Below are positions 53,098 to 61,831 of a DNA stretch of 64,000 bases, piece by piece; position 1 is the first letter of the stretch; the number at the start of each line of letters is the position of its first letter. The stretch is taken from NCBI GenBank assembly GCA_002423285.1, contig DIVF01000006.1, positions 56,053 through 120,052 on the forward strand. Direction: 5' to 3'. This DNA comes from Micavibrio sp. UBA6139. GTDB taxonomy: Bacteria > Pseudomonadota > Alphaproteobacteria > Micavibrionales > Micavibrionaceae. A program made the translations under genes and the position numbers. The notes under the pieces are model-generated. The model ran no database searches, had not been told where the DNA came from, and saw nothing but the letters and a program-made list of their open reading frames with translations.

Positions 53098-53481
53098 CAG
53101 AGTGCCTGTAAGCCGGGTTCTGTCCACAGGGCGCAAGCCCCGTTGGATGACCATTCATCTGGGATGTCTGTTACCAGACACCTCAAGCAACCAACCCGAA
53201 CCACAAGCCGGAAACAGGCTTATGCGCGGTCCCTATTTGGTCTTGCTTCCGGTGGGGTTTGCCATGCCGTCCCTGTTACCAGGTCCGCGGTGCGCTCTTA
53301 CCGCACCGTTTCGCCCTTACCTGTGTTCCTAAAAGAAACCATCGGCGGTTTGTTTTCTGTTGCACTTTCCGTCGCATCGCTGCGCCCGGGCGTTACCCGG
53401 CACCGTGTTTCCGTGAAGCCCGGACTTTCCTCCCCCATTAACAGATAAACTGCGCGGTGGGGGCGGCCATCCGGCATTCTG
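53098..53481 (-). ncRNA. rnpB: RNase P RNA component (A type)
   Basis: On the minus strand the molecule runs from about 53481 to 53098 (384 bases). Its ends pair (cagaatgcc with ggcactctg) as the P1 helix with one mismatch. The diagnostic blocks are present: GAGGAAAGTCCGGGCTTCACGG after the 5' end, the ACAGAAA-type loop (CAACAGAAAACAAACCGCCGAT), the GTAAGGGCGAAACGG segment and the 3' GGACAGAACCCGGCTTACAGGC. It processes tRNA 5' ends together with RnpA. Ends are estimated from helix P1. Confidence 0.93.
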
Positions 53482-53515
53482 CACAGCGGCACCATGGCGG
53501 ATGATGACCTTAAAT

Positions 53516-54262
53516 TCAAGCTTTAAAGCTGTTTTTGTGGTTCAAAAGCCAATGCAGCCGCGCCGCCGTTTCACGGTCGGGGGTGGAAAGCAAGGCAGGC
53601 GTTGCAAAGAGTTCCGTATGGTAATGCTGCTGAAACGTGCGGACGATTTCCGACAGGGCCATTTTCGGGTCATAGCCGTAAGCGGTGAAGGCCTGACGCA
53701 GCGCGTCCTTCTTCGCCAGCAATTGATCGCCGCCATCATAATCCACCTGTGCGGGTTTCGGCCACAGGCCAATGCCCTGCCCGGCCAGCCATGCCCAATC
53801 CATCAGCTCACCCGGATCAGGTTTACGGACCGGGGCAACATCGGAATGCCCAAGGACACGGTGCGGTGGAATATTATGACGCGTGGTAATTTCTTTGGTC
53901 AGGGCCGCCAGCGCATCCATCTGCAATTGCGGGAAGGCGTGATAACCCCGGTCATGACCGGGATTGACCAGTTCAATACCAATCGAATGGGAATTGATAT
54001 CATCGGCCCCATCCCAGAAAGATTTTCCGGCATGCCAAGCGCGTTTATCTTCATCGACAAACTGCGTGATCGTGCCGTCCTTATCAATCATGTAATGCGG
54101 GCTGATCGGGCCGGACGCCGCATGATGGCGCACATTCATATAGTAATCTTCAGCTTCTTGCGCGGATAAAGTTCCGGTGTAATGCAAAATCAAAATGGTT
54201 GGCGCAACGCCACCAGCGCGGTCATTGAAATTGGTTGAAATCAATTTACGCAACTGAACCAT
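53516..54262 (-). CDS. N-acetylmuramoyl-L-alanine amidase (AmpD/AmiD type)
   Basis: 248 residues, Amidase_2 fold, zinc-dependent. The metal His is in LILHYTGT (about residue 27); WHAGKSFWDG (about 81-90), SIGIELVNPG (about 98-107) and the last ligands GHSDVAPVRKPDPG (about 142-155), with the catalytic Lys, are intact. Residues about 180-245 (AYGYDPKMALSEIVRTFQQH, then a DRETAARLHWLL segment) form a peptidoglycan-binding domain, as in AmiD. There is no signal peptide, so a cytoplasmic role in muropeptide recycling is more likely than cell separation. Confidence 0.9.
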   Translation of the reverse strand: MVQLRKLISTNFNDRAGGVAPTILILHYTGTLSAQEAEDYYMNVRHHAASGPISPHYMIDKDGTITQFVDEDKRAWHAGKSFWDGADDINSHSIGIELVNPGHDRGYHAFPQLQMDALAALTKEITTRHNIPPHRVLGHSDVAPVRKPDPGELMDWAWLAGQGIGLWPKPAQVDYDGGDQLLAKKDALRQAFTAYGYDPKMALSEIVRTFQQHYHTELFATPALLSTPDRETAARLHWLLNHKNSFKA

Positions 54263-54283
54263 TTTTTTCAGCGTCCCCGTTCC

Positions 54284-55135
54284 TTAGCGTGCTGCGTGCC
54301 AGTCTTGCAAAAACTGAACAACGACATGCGACAATTTTTCACCGGCCACGGCGGCCCATTCAATTGTCTGGTCGTGGCTCAGCTCATCTGTGCCCATTCC
54401 AGCAGCCATATTGGTGATGGCAGAACAACCAACAACCTTCAGTCCGCAATGACGGGCCATGATGCATTCAGCCACGGTGGACATACCAACACTGTCTGCG
54501 CCCAGAATTTTTGCCATGCGCACTTCAGCGTGTGTTTCAAATGTCGGGCCCATGAAACCGGCATAAACGCCTTCAATCATCGGAATATTCAGCTTTTTCG
54601 CCGCACCTGTCAAAAGCGCGCGCAGATCAGCATCCCACGCATTATCCATCGGCGGGAAACGCGGACCCCAGTCTTCATCATTAGGACCAACCAACGGATT
54701 CAAACCCGTGAGATTGATTTGATCAGCAATCGCAATCAAACCACCGGCCGGAGCCTCCGTGCGCAGCGATCCCGCCGCGTTGCTGAGGAACAGCGTATCG
54801 ATTCCCAAAGTTTTTAAGGTGCGGATCATCACCTTAATCGGGGCTGGGCCAACGCCTTCATACAAATGAACGCGGCCTTTCAAAAACACAACAGGAACAC
54901 CTTCGATGGTACCCGCAACCAATTTCCCTTCATGCCCCTGAACGGAAGGACGCGGGAAACCCGGCAGCAACGAATAAGGAATTTCAACCGCACCATGCAC
55001 ACGGTCGGCAAGGCCACCAAGGCCAGAACCCAGCACCACGGCAATTTTGGGATTGAGATTGTGAATCAGACCGCGAATAACGTCGGCACTTTTACGGATA
55101 TCACGGTTTAGATCGGGTTTTTTACAGCAAAACAT
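54284..55135 (-). CDS. Purine nucleoside phosphorylase (trimeric type)
   Basis: Cleaves guanosine or inosine with phosphate to base and ribose-1-phosphate. 283 residues. AVVLGSGLGGLADRV (about 33-47, phosphate loop), HEGKLVAG (about 67-74), NAAGSLR (about 117), FMGPTFETHAEVRM (about 194-207), GADSVGMSTVAECIMARHCG (about 211-230) and SAITNMAAGM (about 237-246) mark the mammalian-like PNP family. The N-terminus has an unusual CC pair (MFCCKKPD). It lies four bases from the transporter gene upstream, so co-transcription is likely. Confidence 0.92.
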   Translation of the reverse strand: MFCCKKPDLNRDIRKSADVIRGLIHNLNPKIAVVLGSGLGGLADRVHGAVEIPYSLLPGFPRPSVQGHEGKLVAGTIEGVPVVFLKGRVHLYEGVGPAPIKVMIRTLKTLGIDTLFLSNAAGSLRTEAPAGGLIAIADQINLTGLNPLVGPNDEDWGPRFPPMDNAWDADLRALLTGAAKKLNIPMIEGVYAGFMGPTFETHAEVRMAKILGADSVGMSTVAECIMARHCGLKVVGCSAITNMAAGMGTDELSHDQTIEWAAVAGEKLSHVVVQFLQDWHAAR

Positions 55136-55138
55136 TGT

Positions 55139-56440
55139 TTAGGCAGGCTCCTGTTCTTTGACGCTTAAGAGTAACACCAACCCAGCCAGCCAGAAAAGGA
55201 GGATTGTCGCCATCCCTGCCCTTTGACTGCTGAATTCTAAGACCGCCCAGGCGAAGACGGCTGGGCCAAAAAACGATGCCACCCGTCCGGTCAGGGCATA
55301 AATACCAAATGTCTGGCCGACCTGTTCCGGCGGAGACAGCCGCGCCGCCATTGTCCGGCTGGCGGATTGGACGGGTCCGATAAATAAGCCCATCCCCATG
55401 GCCAGCGCCATGAATAATGTTTTGTCCTGCACCAATAAAATAGCGATGCCCGAAAACAACAAACCAACCAGCGATAACACAACTGTTTGTTTCGACCCGC
55501 GCAGATCGTCCATATACGCAAACCCAGCCGCGCCAATACCAGAAAAAATATTCAGGCCAATGGCAAAAATCAGAATTTCCTGAAAGCTCATGCCGAAGGT
55601 TCCGGCGGCATAAAGACCACCCATCGCGAACAGGGTATTCAGGCCGTCACGGTAAATGGCACTGGCCAATAAAAACCGCATCATGTTGCCCTGTCGGCGC
55701 AGATGCGTGAACGTGTCCTTTAACTGGACCAGGCCCTGCCCCATGGCACGCCCCAGGGACATGGTGGAACGCGGCACATCACGGGTGAACAGCATCATCG
55801 GAATGGTGAAAATTACAATCCAGATCGCCACAAGCGGCCCGACAGCGCGAATGTTTTCTGAATTCGCCTGCGGCAACCCCAGCAATGGCGGGCGATCGCC
55901 CATGCCGACCAAAAATATCAATGATAGGACAAGACAGACAAGCCCGCCTGCATACCCCATGCCCCACGCCCAACCGGAAATCCGCCCCAGCATTTCAGGG
56001 CGCGATAAATTCGGCAACATCGCATTGTTAAACACCAGCGCAATTTCAAACGCCGTATTGGCCAGAACAATCAGCACCATGACGAGAATCATATTCGACA
56101 CGCCGCCGCCGGGGCTATCATGCGGCACACCGAAATAAAGCAAGGCGGTCGGCACCGCACAAAGCAGGGTAAACAGCAAAACCCACGGCTTGCGTGCGCC
56201 GTAATGGTCGGCCACCGCGCCCAAAAACGGGCTGATCACCGCGATGATCAAACCCGATGCGGCAATTGCCATACCCCATTGCGCGGTCCCCAGCGTTTCA
56301 TCACCGACAATGCCGCGCCCAAAATAAACGCTGAAAATGAACGTGATAATGACAGTCGCAAAGGCAGAATTGCCCCAGTCATAAAGACACCAGGAAAAAA
56401 CAGAAGCCCGATCCGATTTTTGATGCGTGATTTCGGTCAT
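55139..56440 (-). CDS. MFS transporter, UMF1 / Atg22-like family
   Basis: 433 residues from ATG 56440, with twelve predicted membrane helices; the open frame further upstream has no sense as protein start. CLYDWGNSAFATVIITFIFS (about residues 18-37) and GAVADHYGARKPWVLLFTLL (about 79-98) are typical of the UMF1 family, whose members include vacuolar Atg22. Substrate is unknown; amino acids are suspected for Atg22. It is immediately upstream of the purine phosphorylase, so nucleoside-related transport is possible. Confidence 0.85.
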   Translation of the reverse strand: MTEITHQKSDRASVFSWCLYDWGNSAFATVIITFIFSVYFGRGIVGDETLGTAQWGMAIAASGLIIAVISPFLGAVADHYGARKPWVLLFTLLCAVPTALLYFGVPHDSPGGGVSNMILVMVLIVLANTAFEIALVFNNAMLPNLSRPEMLGRISGWAWGMGYAGGLVCLVLSLIFLVGMGDRPPLLGLPQANSENIRAVGPLVAIWIVIFTIPMMLFTRDVPRSTMSLGRAMGQGLVQLKDTFTHLRRQGNMMRFLLASAIYRDGLNTLFAMGGLYAAGTFGMSFQEILIFAIGLNIFSGIGAAGFAYMDDLRGSKQTVVLSLVGLLFSGIAILLVQDKTLFMALAMGMGLFIGPVQSASRTMAARLSPPEQVGQTFGIYALTGRVASFFGPAVFAWAVLEFSSQRAGMATILLFWLAGLVLLLSVKEQEPA

Positions 56441-56510
56441 GGAATGAACCTGTTGCCTCTTTACTTTTAACCGTCTGAAGATAAGTGAGTTGTAAAGGAT
56501 ATGTCTCATC

Positions 56511-57215
56511 ATGAAAAGAAGCCGATTTTTACTGCTTTTGGCCCCCCTGCCATTCTTTCTGGCCTTTTTTGCGGTTTTGGCGATTTTAAGTGGCCCTTTC
56601 AGCGTCATGGGCCGGGCCGGTGATACGACCAGTATCCCCCAAAATCCCGATCTGGCTGCTGCGATGCCAGAGAACTTGCCAAAGGCCAGCTTTGCCGGCG
56701 GATGCTTCTGGTGTCTGGAAAGTGAGTTCCGTGACCGCCTTGGTGTCGTTTACACCCGGGTCGGCTATGCGGGCGGCACGACAGAAAATCCCACCTATGA
56801 CAGCGTCAGTAAGGGTAAAACCGGCCACGCCGAGGTAATTGAAATCTATTATGACCCGGCAAAGACCGATTATGCGGCCCTGGTCGATCATTTCCTGCGC
56901 AACGCACATGACCCCACCACATTGAATAAACAATGGGTCGATGAGGGGACGCAGTACCGCTCGATCATTTTTTACCATGATCCGGAACAGCAAAATATCG
57001 CCCAAAGCATCATTGAAAAAATTGACGCTGAAAAAATCTATAAGGCGCGCATTGTCACCGAATTGATTCCGGCCGAGAAATTCTGGCTAGCGGAAGGCTA
57101 TCACCAGCAATATTACGAAACTTATGAGAAAGAAAAAGGATCACCGCATTTAAGGGTGATCCTGAAATCTGAACTGAAGAAGAAAAAAGAACAGGAACGC
57201 CAGCGCGGCAACTAA
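56511..57215 (+). CDS. msrA: Peptide-methionine (S)-S-oxide reductase MsrA
   Basis: Repairs oxidised methionines. 234 residues with an N-terminal membrane segment or signal peptide (about residues 8-30, LLAPLPFFLAFFAVLAILSG), so the enzyme probably works in the periplasm. The active site GGCFWCLESEF (about 63-73) holds the catalytic Cys, and GYAGGTTENPTYDSVSKGKT (about 85-104), GHAEVIEIYYDP and GTQYRSIIF (about 148) follow. C-terminal YHQQYYE and a Lys-rich tail are normal. AAGGA lies before the ATG. It overlaps nemA by four bases at the 3' end, converging. Confidence 0.96.
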   Translation: MKRSRFLLLLAPLPFFLAFFAVLAILSGPFSVMGRAGDTTSIPQNPDLAAAMPENLPKASFAGGCFWCLESEFRDRLGVVYTRVGYAGGTTENPTYDSVSKGKTGHAEVIEIYYDPAKTDYAALVDHFLRNAHDPTTLNKQWVDEGTQYRSIIFYHDPEQQNIAQSIIEKIDAEKIYKARIVTELIPAEKFWLAEGYHQQYYETYEKEKGSPHLRVILKSELKKKKEQERQRGN

Positions 57216-58288
57216 TCCTGTCTTAACAGCGGATAATCGGTGTAGCCCTCAACGCCGCCTGCATAAAGCCCATTGGCTTTGGTCTTGTTCATGTCCACAT
57301 TTTTCCTGATCCGGTCAACCAGATCGGGGTTCGCGATGAACAGCATGCCAAAGGCAACCGCATCAGCCTTATCCTGACTGAGCGCATCTTGAGCACTGGC
57401 TCCGTCATAACCGCCATTCACTATAAAATTCCCCTGATAGGCATCACGCATCGCAGTCCCCACCCAGATTTCCGGCTTTTCAGTTTTATTGGGGAGTGTT
57501 TCGCGCACATGGACATAGGCCAGATCATAGGCATTCAAAGCCTGCATTAACGCCGTATATGTTGCCACCGGGTCAGCATCACCCATGCCGTTATAACTGA
57601 TATTGGGGGACAGGCGAATGCCGGTACGGCCAAAACCAATGGCGTTGCCAACGGCTTCCACCACCTCAATCACCAGACGCAGGCGGTTTTCGATGCTGCC
57701 GCCATATTGATCATTTCGCTGGTTTGAATGGCTACGAATAAACTGGTCGAGCAGATAACCATTCGCCGCGTGAATTTCAACACCATCAAACCCGGCGGCG
57801 ATGGCACGTTGTGCCGCGCGGACATAATCTTGCACAATGCCGGGAAGCTCCGCTGTTTCGAGTGCACGCGGCGTAACATAGGGCTTTTTTCCTTCCGGTG
57901 TATTGGCACTCCCCGTGGCCGCGATGGCTGATGGGGCGACAGGCAATTGGCCCTCTTGGAAATCAGGGTGGCTGACCCGGCCCATGTGCCACAGCTGTAA
58001 AACGATTTTCCCGCCGCGCTCATGCACGGCGCGGGTGATTTTTTTCCAGCCCTCTTGCTGTTCATCATTATACATCGCTGGTGCGCCGGACCAGCCATAG
58101 CCTTGCGGGGAAATGGCGGTGGCTTCGCTGATAATCAAACCGGCACCGGCACGCTGCGCGTAATATTCGGCCATCAGATCATTCGGAATGCGGCTGGCCC
58201 CGGCGCGGCTGCGCGTCAAAGGAGCCATGATGATGCGGTTGGCGACAGCAATATCACCAAGAACGATGGGATCAAAAAGACTCGGCAT
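57212..58288 (-). CDS. nemA: Alkene reductase, old yellow enzyme family (NemA-like)
   Basis: An FMN enzyme reducing activated C=C bonds with NAD(P)H. 358 residues. APLTRSRAG (about 22-30), LQLWHMGRVSHPDFQEG (about 97-113), the substrate-binding pair in GVEIHAANGYLLDQFIRSHS (about 174-193) and the conserved NQRNDQYGGSIENRLRL (about 194-210) define the N-ethylmaleimide reductase group. Symbol by similarity to the family; true substrate unknown. Confidence 0.9.
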   Translation of the reverse strand: MPSLFDPIVLGDIAVANRIIMAPLTRSRAGASRIPNDLMAEYYAQRAGAGLIISEATAISPQGYGWSGAPAMYNDEQQEGWKKITRAVHERGGKIVLQLWHMGRVSHPDFQEGQLPVAPSAIAATGSANTPEGKKPYVTPRALETAELPGIVQDYVRAAQRAIAAGFDGVEIHAANGYLLDQFIRSHSNQRNDQYGGSIENRLRLVIEVVEAVGNAIGFGRTGIRLSPNISYNGMGDADPVATYTALMQALNAYDLAYVHVRETLPNKTEKPEIWVGTAMRDAYQGNFIVNGGYDGASAQDALSQDKADAVAFGMLFIANPDLVDRIRKNVDMNKTKANGLYAGGVEGYTDYPLLRQD

Positions 58289-58371
58289 AATTCACTCTCT
58301 ACAAATACTCAAGGTTAAGGATGACTGATATTGTTTGCGCCCCTGTTCCAAACAAGGGGGAGAAGAAAAGA

Positions 58372-58395
58372 TTAAGGGGGCTCATGCCCCCTTAA
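58372..58395 (-). terminator. Terminator of the DUF1761 gene
   Basis: The perfect palindrome ttaagggggc (58372-58381) / gcccccttaa (58386-58395) with a four-base loop, followed on the minus strand by TCTTTTCTT. It lies 27 bp after the 58423 stop. It belongs to the AAGGGGGC...GCCCCCTT group seen at 23683 and 61329. Confidence 0.65.
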
Positions 58396-58422
58396 AAACC
58401 CGGTTTAATTGAATGAATAGGC

Positions 58423-58842
58423 TTAATTCAAAATCATGCCCAAACCGATATGGGTCACGGCAAACAGATAATAGCCAGCCAGTTGATAGGCACTGTCAAT
58501 CGCCACGGCATTAAACGGATAGCCTGTATAAAATGCACCCATCACGGTTGGCGGCATGGCAAACGCAACCCACAACAAACAGGACAAACACACCAGCGCC
58601 GGTGAAGATTCCAGGCCCATAATGATAACCAGGAACGTGTAAAAACACGATGCCAGCATCCACAGCATGAACGTCAGAATTGACGGGAATGGTTTTGGTT
58701 TACAATCATCGGGGTTTTTACCGCGAGCCTCAACCCAGCGGCGCCCCATCACCTTTGGGTGATACCACAGCCAACCCAGCAGGAAAGCAAGAACGCCGGA
58801 GATGATCGTTTCTGCAAACGGAAAGTTAATTAACTCAATCAT
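58423..58842 (-). CDS. DUF1761 family membrane protein
   Basis: 139 residues with four membrane helices. The first helix and loop (FLLGWLWYHPKVMGRRWVE, about residues 20-38) carry the WYHP...G..W pattern of DUF1761. The second half (FAMPPTVMGAFYTGYPFNAV) fits the family too. Function is unknown for this family. It is 34 bp from the sdhB stop, transcribed in the same direction, so sdhB readthrough is possible. Confidence 0.8.
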   Translation of the reverse strand: MIELINFPFAETIISGVLAFLLGWLWYHPKVMGRRWVEARGKNPDDCKPKPFPSILTFMLWMLASCFYTFLVIIMGLESSPALVCLSCLLWVAFAMPPTVMGAFYTGYPFNAVAIDSAYQLAGYYLFAVTHIGLGMILN

Positions 58843-58876
58843 GCGTTCATTTCCTCATTTAAAAGTTTAAGTTTGC

Positions 58877-59674
58877 CTATCCCTTACGGGCAGCCATCAT
58901 TTTTTTAATTTCACCAATGGCACGCGCCGGGTTCAAACCCTTTGGGCAGGCATGGGTGCAGTTCATAATTGTGTGGCAACGATAAAGACGGAATGGATCT
59001 TCCAGTTGGTCAAGACGCTCGCCTGTCCCTTCATCGCGTGAATCGTTGAGCCAACGCCATGCGTTCAACAACACAGCCGGGCCAAAGAATTTTTCCGGGT
59101 TCCACCAATAGCTTGGGCAAGATGTCGAGCAGCAGAAGCACAAAATACAAGCCGCCGGGCCCTTCCCATCAGCACCGTTCAGCTTTTCAGCATCTTCGGG
59201 ACTTTGCAGTCTTTCGCGAGTTGGCGCCGGTGTATCGGCCTTCAACCAAGGTTCAATGGTTTGGTATTGCGCGATCAAATGTGTCTGGTCAGGCACCAGA
59301 TCCTTCACCACCGGCAAATGCGGCAGCGGTGTAATTTTAACATCGCCGGAACATTCATCAATCGGCTTCAAACATGCCAGCGTGTTTTGACCATCAATGT
59401 TCATGGCGCAGGAACCGCAAATCCCTTCGCGGCAAGAGCGACGGAAGGTGAGCGAGGAATCAACATCGTTTTTAATATGGATCAACGCATCCAGAACCAT
59501 CGGGCCGAATTTGGAGCGATCTACGGTGAATTCGTCCATACGCGGATTTTCATCCGTATCCGGGTTCCAGCGATAGATTTTGAAAGTTTGCTTGCGCTTG
59601 GCATCCTTCGCCGCAGCTTCGACCTTGCGTCCGGGTTTTACTTTTGAATTTTGCGGCAGGGTGAACTGGGCCAT
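58877..59674 (-). CDS. sdhB: Succinate dehydrogenase iron-sulfur subunit
   Basis: 265 residues from ATG 59674 (an ATG four codons upstream is an alternative). [2Fe-2S] ligands in RRSCREGICGSCAMNIDG and TLACLKP (about 77-104); [4Fe-4S] CILCFCCSTSCPSYW (about 174-188); [3Fe-4S] CHTIMNCTHACPKGLNP (about 231-247). All ligands are present. It passes electrons from SdhA to the membrane subunits. It lies 2.2 kb away from sdhA, which is unusual; normally sdhB follows sdhA directly. Confidence 0.97.
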   Translation of the reverse strand: MAQFTLPQNSKVKPGRKVEAAAKDAKRKQTFKIYRWNPDTDENPRMDEFTVDRSKFGPMVLDALIHIKNDVDSSLTFRRSCREGICGSCAMNIDGQNTLACLKPIDECSGDVKITPLPHLPVVKDLVPDQTHLIAQYQTIEPWLKADTPAPTRERLQSPEDAEKLNGADGKGPAACILCFCCSTSCPSYWWNPEKFFGPAVLLNAWRWLNDSRDEGTGERLDQLEDPFRLYRCHTIMNCTHACPKGLNPARAIGEIKKMMAARKG

Positions 59675-59772
59675 GACAAATACCATTTATATGCAGTGTG
59701 TTACTAAACGAATTCAAGAATAAGGCCTGCCGCACCAACTGTGAAGGGCTAAACGCATAAAAATATTAGGAA

Positions 59773-60105
59773 TTATGGTGAGGCCGCGCGAGTCAGCAAG
59801 ACGCGGCAGGCCAAAACAGCCCCCGAAACGCCGCCCCGGGCAATGATGTTGAACTCATGATCCAAGGCCTGCATACGCGTATCTTCGCGCGGGATGCCCT
59901 CTGCCTCTAACGCAAATATTTCGCGGCGGGCAATGCCCTTGGCCTTATTGCGGATCGACAGGGTCATATCGTTTATTTTGCGCTGAAAGCGGTCCTTGAG
60001 GCCCTCAGGCGGCTCTTCCCCGCCGCCACCCTGACGGCGACGCTCGTATTCTTCGATCTCGCCAATCGTGGCGGCACGAATATTGGGTGGTTTATTTTGG
60101 GTCAT
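59773..60105 (-). CDS. Unknown protein upstream of sdhB
   Basis: 110 residues. A charged N-terminal part with a Gly/Glu loop (RRRQGGGGEEPPEG, about 23-36) leads to a helix (NDMTLSIRNKAKGIARREIF, about 45-64) and a small hydrophobic C-terminus (VSGAVLACRVLLTRAA). No known family. It is 98 bp before sdhB in the same direction, so it may share a transcript with it. Confidence 0.55.
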   Translation of the reverse strand: MTQNKPPNIRAATIGEIEEYERRRQGGGGEEPPEGLKDRFQRKINDMTLSIRNKAKGIARREIFALEAEGIPREDTRMQALDHEFNIIARGGVSGAVLACRVLLTRAASP

Positions 60106-60268
60106 AGATGCCTTTTTATAATATCTGCCCCTATTCTAGGGTGGATTCTTTAAGAAACCATCACCGATCTGCAATATTACGGTAAAAACGGCACTCCGGT
60201 TGACTTTTGGATCATTCGGCTAACTCTTAAGGGGTCTGATTCACGCTGCTTTGCCCATGAGGAACACT

Positions 60269-61099
60269 ATGGAATATATCCTGTCCGGCTCCGTTAAAAT
60301 CCCCGTCCTTGGCTTTGGCACCTGGAAACTGACCGGGGCGGCTTGCGTGCGGGCGACCGAACAAGCCCTTGAAACCGGCTACCGCCATATCGACACCGCC
60401 CAGATTTATGAGAACGAAACCGAAATTGGTACGGTCCTATCAGGCAGCGGCATCGCACGCGCCGATATTTTCCTGACAACAAAAGTCTGGACCGAAAATT
60501 TGAAAGACGGCGCGCTCCAACGCTCTGTTGATGAAAGCCTCAAAAAACTAAAAACCGATTATGTTGATCTGCTGCTGATCCACTGGCCAATGACAGATGT
60601 GCCTTTTGCCGAACAATTACAGGCCTTGAAATCAGTGCAAGATGCCGGCAAGACCCGCTTGATCGGTGTCTCTAATTTCACCGTGGCGCAATTGCGCGAA
60701 GCGGTTGAGATCATCGGTGCACCACTGGTCAATAATCAAGTGGAGTACCACCCATACCTTTCCCAAAAGCCGGTTTTAGATTTCACCCGGTCACACGACA
60801 TGTTCTTAACCGCCTATTCCCCGCTGGCCCGTGGCAAGATCATGGATGATCCAACACTAGATGCATTGGCCAAGAAACACGGCAAGTCTATCAGCCAGAT
60901 CATCCTGCGCTGGTTGTTGCAGCACGGCGATGTCGCCGCCATTCCCAAGGCCGCAAGCGTTGCCCATATCAAGAGCAATTTCGATATTTTTGATTTTGTG
61001 CTAAGTCATGAAGATGTCGCAGCCATCCACGCCCTCGCCCGTCCCGATGGACGGTTGATAAACCCCGCATGGGGCCCGGTCTGGGACAAGTCAGCTTAA
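60269..61099 (+). CDS. Aldo/keto reductase (2,5-diketogluconate-reductase-like)
   Basis: An NADPH oxidoreductase for aldehydes and ketones. 276 residues from ATG 60269, chosen because GAGGA lies five bases ahead. The tetrad is complete: Asp and Tyr in GYRHIDTAQIYENE (about 42-55), Lys in LTTKVW (about 72), His in LLIHWPM (about 105). LIGVSNFTVAQLREA and NQVEYHPYLSQ follow, and the NADP region IPKAASVAHIKSNFD (about 229) is normal. The tautomerase gene follows 25 bp downstream; both interrupt the sdh locus. Confidence 0.92.
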   Translation: MEYILSGSVKIPVLGFGTWKLTGAACVRATEQALETGYRHIDTAQIYENETEIGTVLSGSGIARADIFLTTKVWTENLKDGALQRSVDESLKKLKTDYVDLLLIHWPMTDVPFAEQLQALKSVQDAGKTRLIGVSNFTVAQLREAVEIIGAPLVNNQVEYHPYLSQKPVLDFTRSHDMFLTAYSPLARGKIMDDPTLDALAKKHGKSISQIILRWLLQHGDVAAIPKAASVAHIKSNFDIFDFVLSHEDVAAIHALARPDGRLINPAWGPVWDKSA

Positions 61100-61124
61100 T
61101 TTAAACAAAGAGAGAATTTCTAAA

Positions 61125-61319
61125 ATGCCAATCATTCAAATCCACCTGATTGAAGGCCGCAGCATCGAACAAAAACGCGCACTTGTTGAAAAGGTCACCG
61201 CCGCCGTTTGCGAATCCGTTAGCGTCACGCCCGAGCACGTAAAAATCATCCTGTCCGACATGGCAAAACACGATTACGCCACGGCGGGTGTTTTAAAATC
61301 TGACGAAGTAAAAGTTTAA
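61125..61319 (+). CDS. 4-oxalocrotonate tautomerase family protein
   Basis: 64 residues, the usual size. After loss of Met the catalytic N-terminal Pro is exposed (MPIIQIHLIEGRS), with the family's RSIEQKRALVEKVTAAVCES (about 12-31) and HVKIILSDM segments. Its role is tautomerisation of an enol or a cis-3-haloacrylate-like substrate. It is downstream of the aldo-keto reductase and probably co-transcribed. Confidence 0.88.
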   Translation: MPIIQIHLIEGRSIEQKRALVEKVTAAVCESVSVTPEHVKIILSDMAKHDYATAGVLKSDEVKV

Positions 61320-61328
61320 AGGGGTTTT

Positions 61329-61350
61329 CAAGGGGGCGATTGCCCCCTTG
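61329..61350. terminator. Bidirectional palindromic terminator
   Basis: caagggggc (61329-61337) pairs with gcccccttg (61342-61350) around a four-base loop, between the convergent tautomerase and the unknown gene at 61363. Confidence 0.55.
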
Positions 61351-61362
61351 GACCCTGTGACC

Positions 61363-61827
61363 CTATTCGGGCTCAGGATCGTCAGGATTGTGGTGATGAC
61401 CCCGTCTTGGATTCAACGCTTGTTCAAGCATATGGTTTTCAATTTCCGCGTCGTGCAATGGCACCAAAATGGCGTCGGGAATATCGCGGTGGATTAACGG
61501 TCCGTGCGTCTTCGCGAAATGATCTTCCAAAACATGCTGCATATGATCGTGTTCGGCCTTTAACATCAGGCGGTAATTGCGCACCAAGGCATGAGCGGTT
61601 TCTTTAAATTGCCCGGTAATATGCATGTTATCGCGCAGTGAAATCGGCACCAGCGTGATTTCTAAAACCGCGTGATACCCTTGCGCTTCGGAATGATTCA
61701 AAGATTTAATTGCAACATGCGCGTCACTTTGGCGGCCCGATAAAAAGGCAGAAGCCTTGTCCATTGCGGTGAACAAGGCTTCTTCATAACTGATCGGCGA
61801 ATACGCTTCGACAACATGCTTCAGCAT
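61363..61827 (-). CDS. Unknown protein downstream of sdhA
   Basis: 154 residues from ATG 61827, four bases after the sdhA stop, which avoids a 41-bp overlap given by a longer frame. The layout is helix-strand-strand (EEALFTAMDKASAFL, then AHVAIKSLNHSEAQGYHAVL and EITLVPI), then a His-rich helix (LKAEHDHMQHVLEDHFAKTH) and a His/Asp/Pro tail (RRGHHHNPDDPEPE). I recognise no family. The His clusters could bind metal. Position suggests transcription with sdhCDA. Confidence 0.65.
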   Translation of the reverse strand: MLKHVVEAYSPISYEEALFTAMDKASAFLSGRQSDAHVAIKSLNHSEAQGYHAVLEITLVPISLRDNMHITGQFKETAHALVRNYRLMLKAEHDHMQHVLEDHFAKTHGPLIHRDIPDAILVPLHDAEIENHMLEQALNPRRGHHHNPDDPEPE

Positions 61828-61831
61828 GGAA

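Noticed and set aside
53143..53448. Plus- and minus-strand frames within the RNase P RNA
   Set aside because: The region has the conserved RNase P RNA blocks; the frames are chance openings in a structured RNA.
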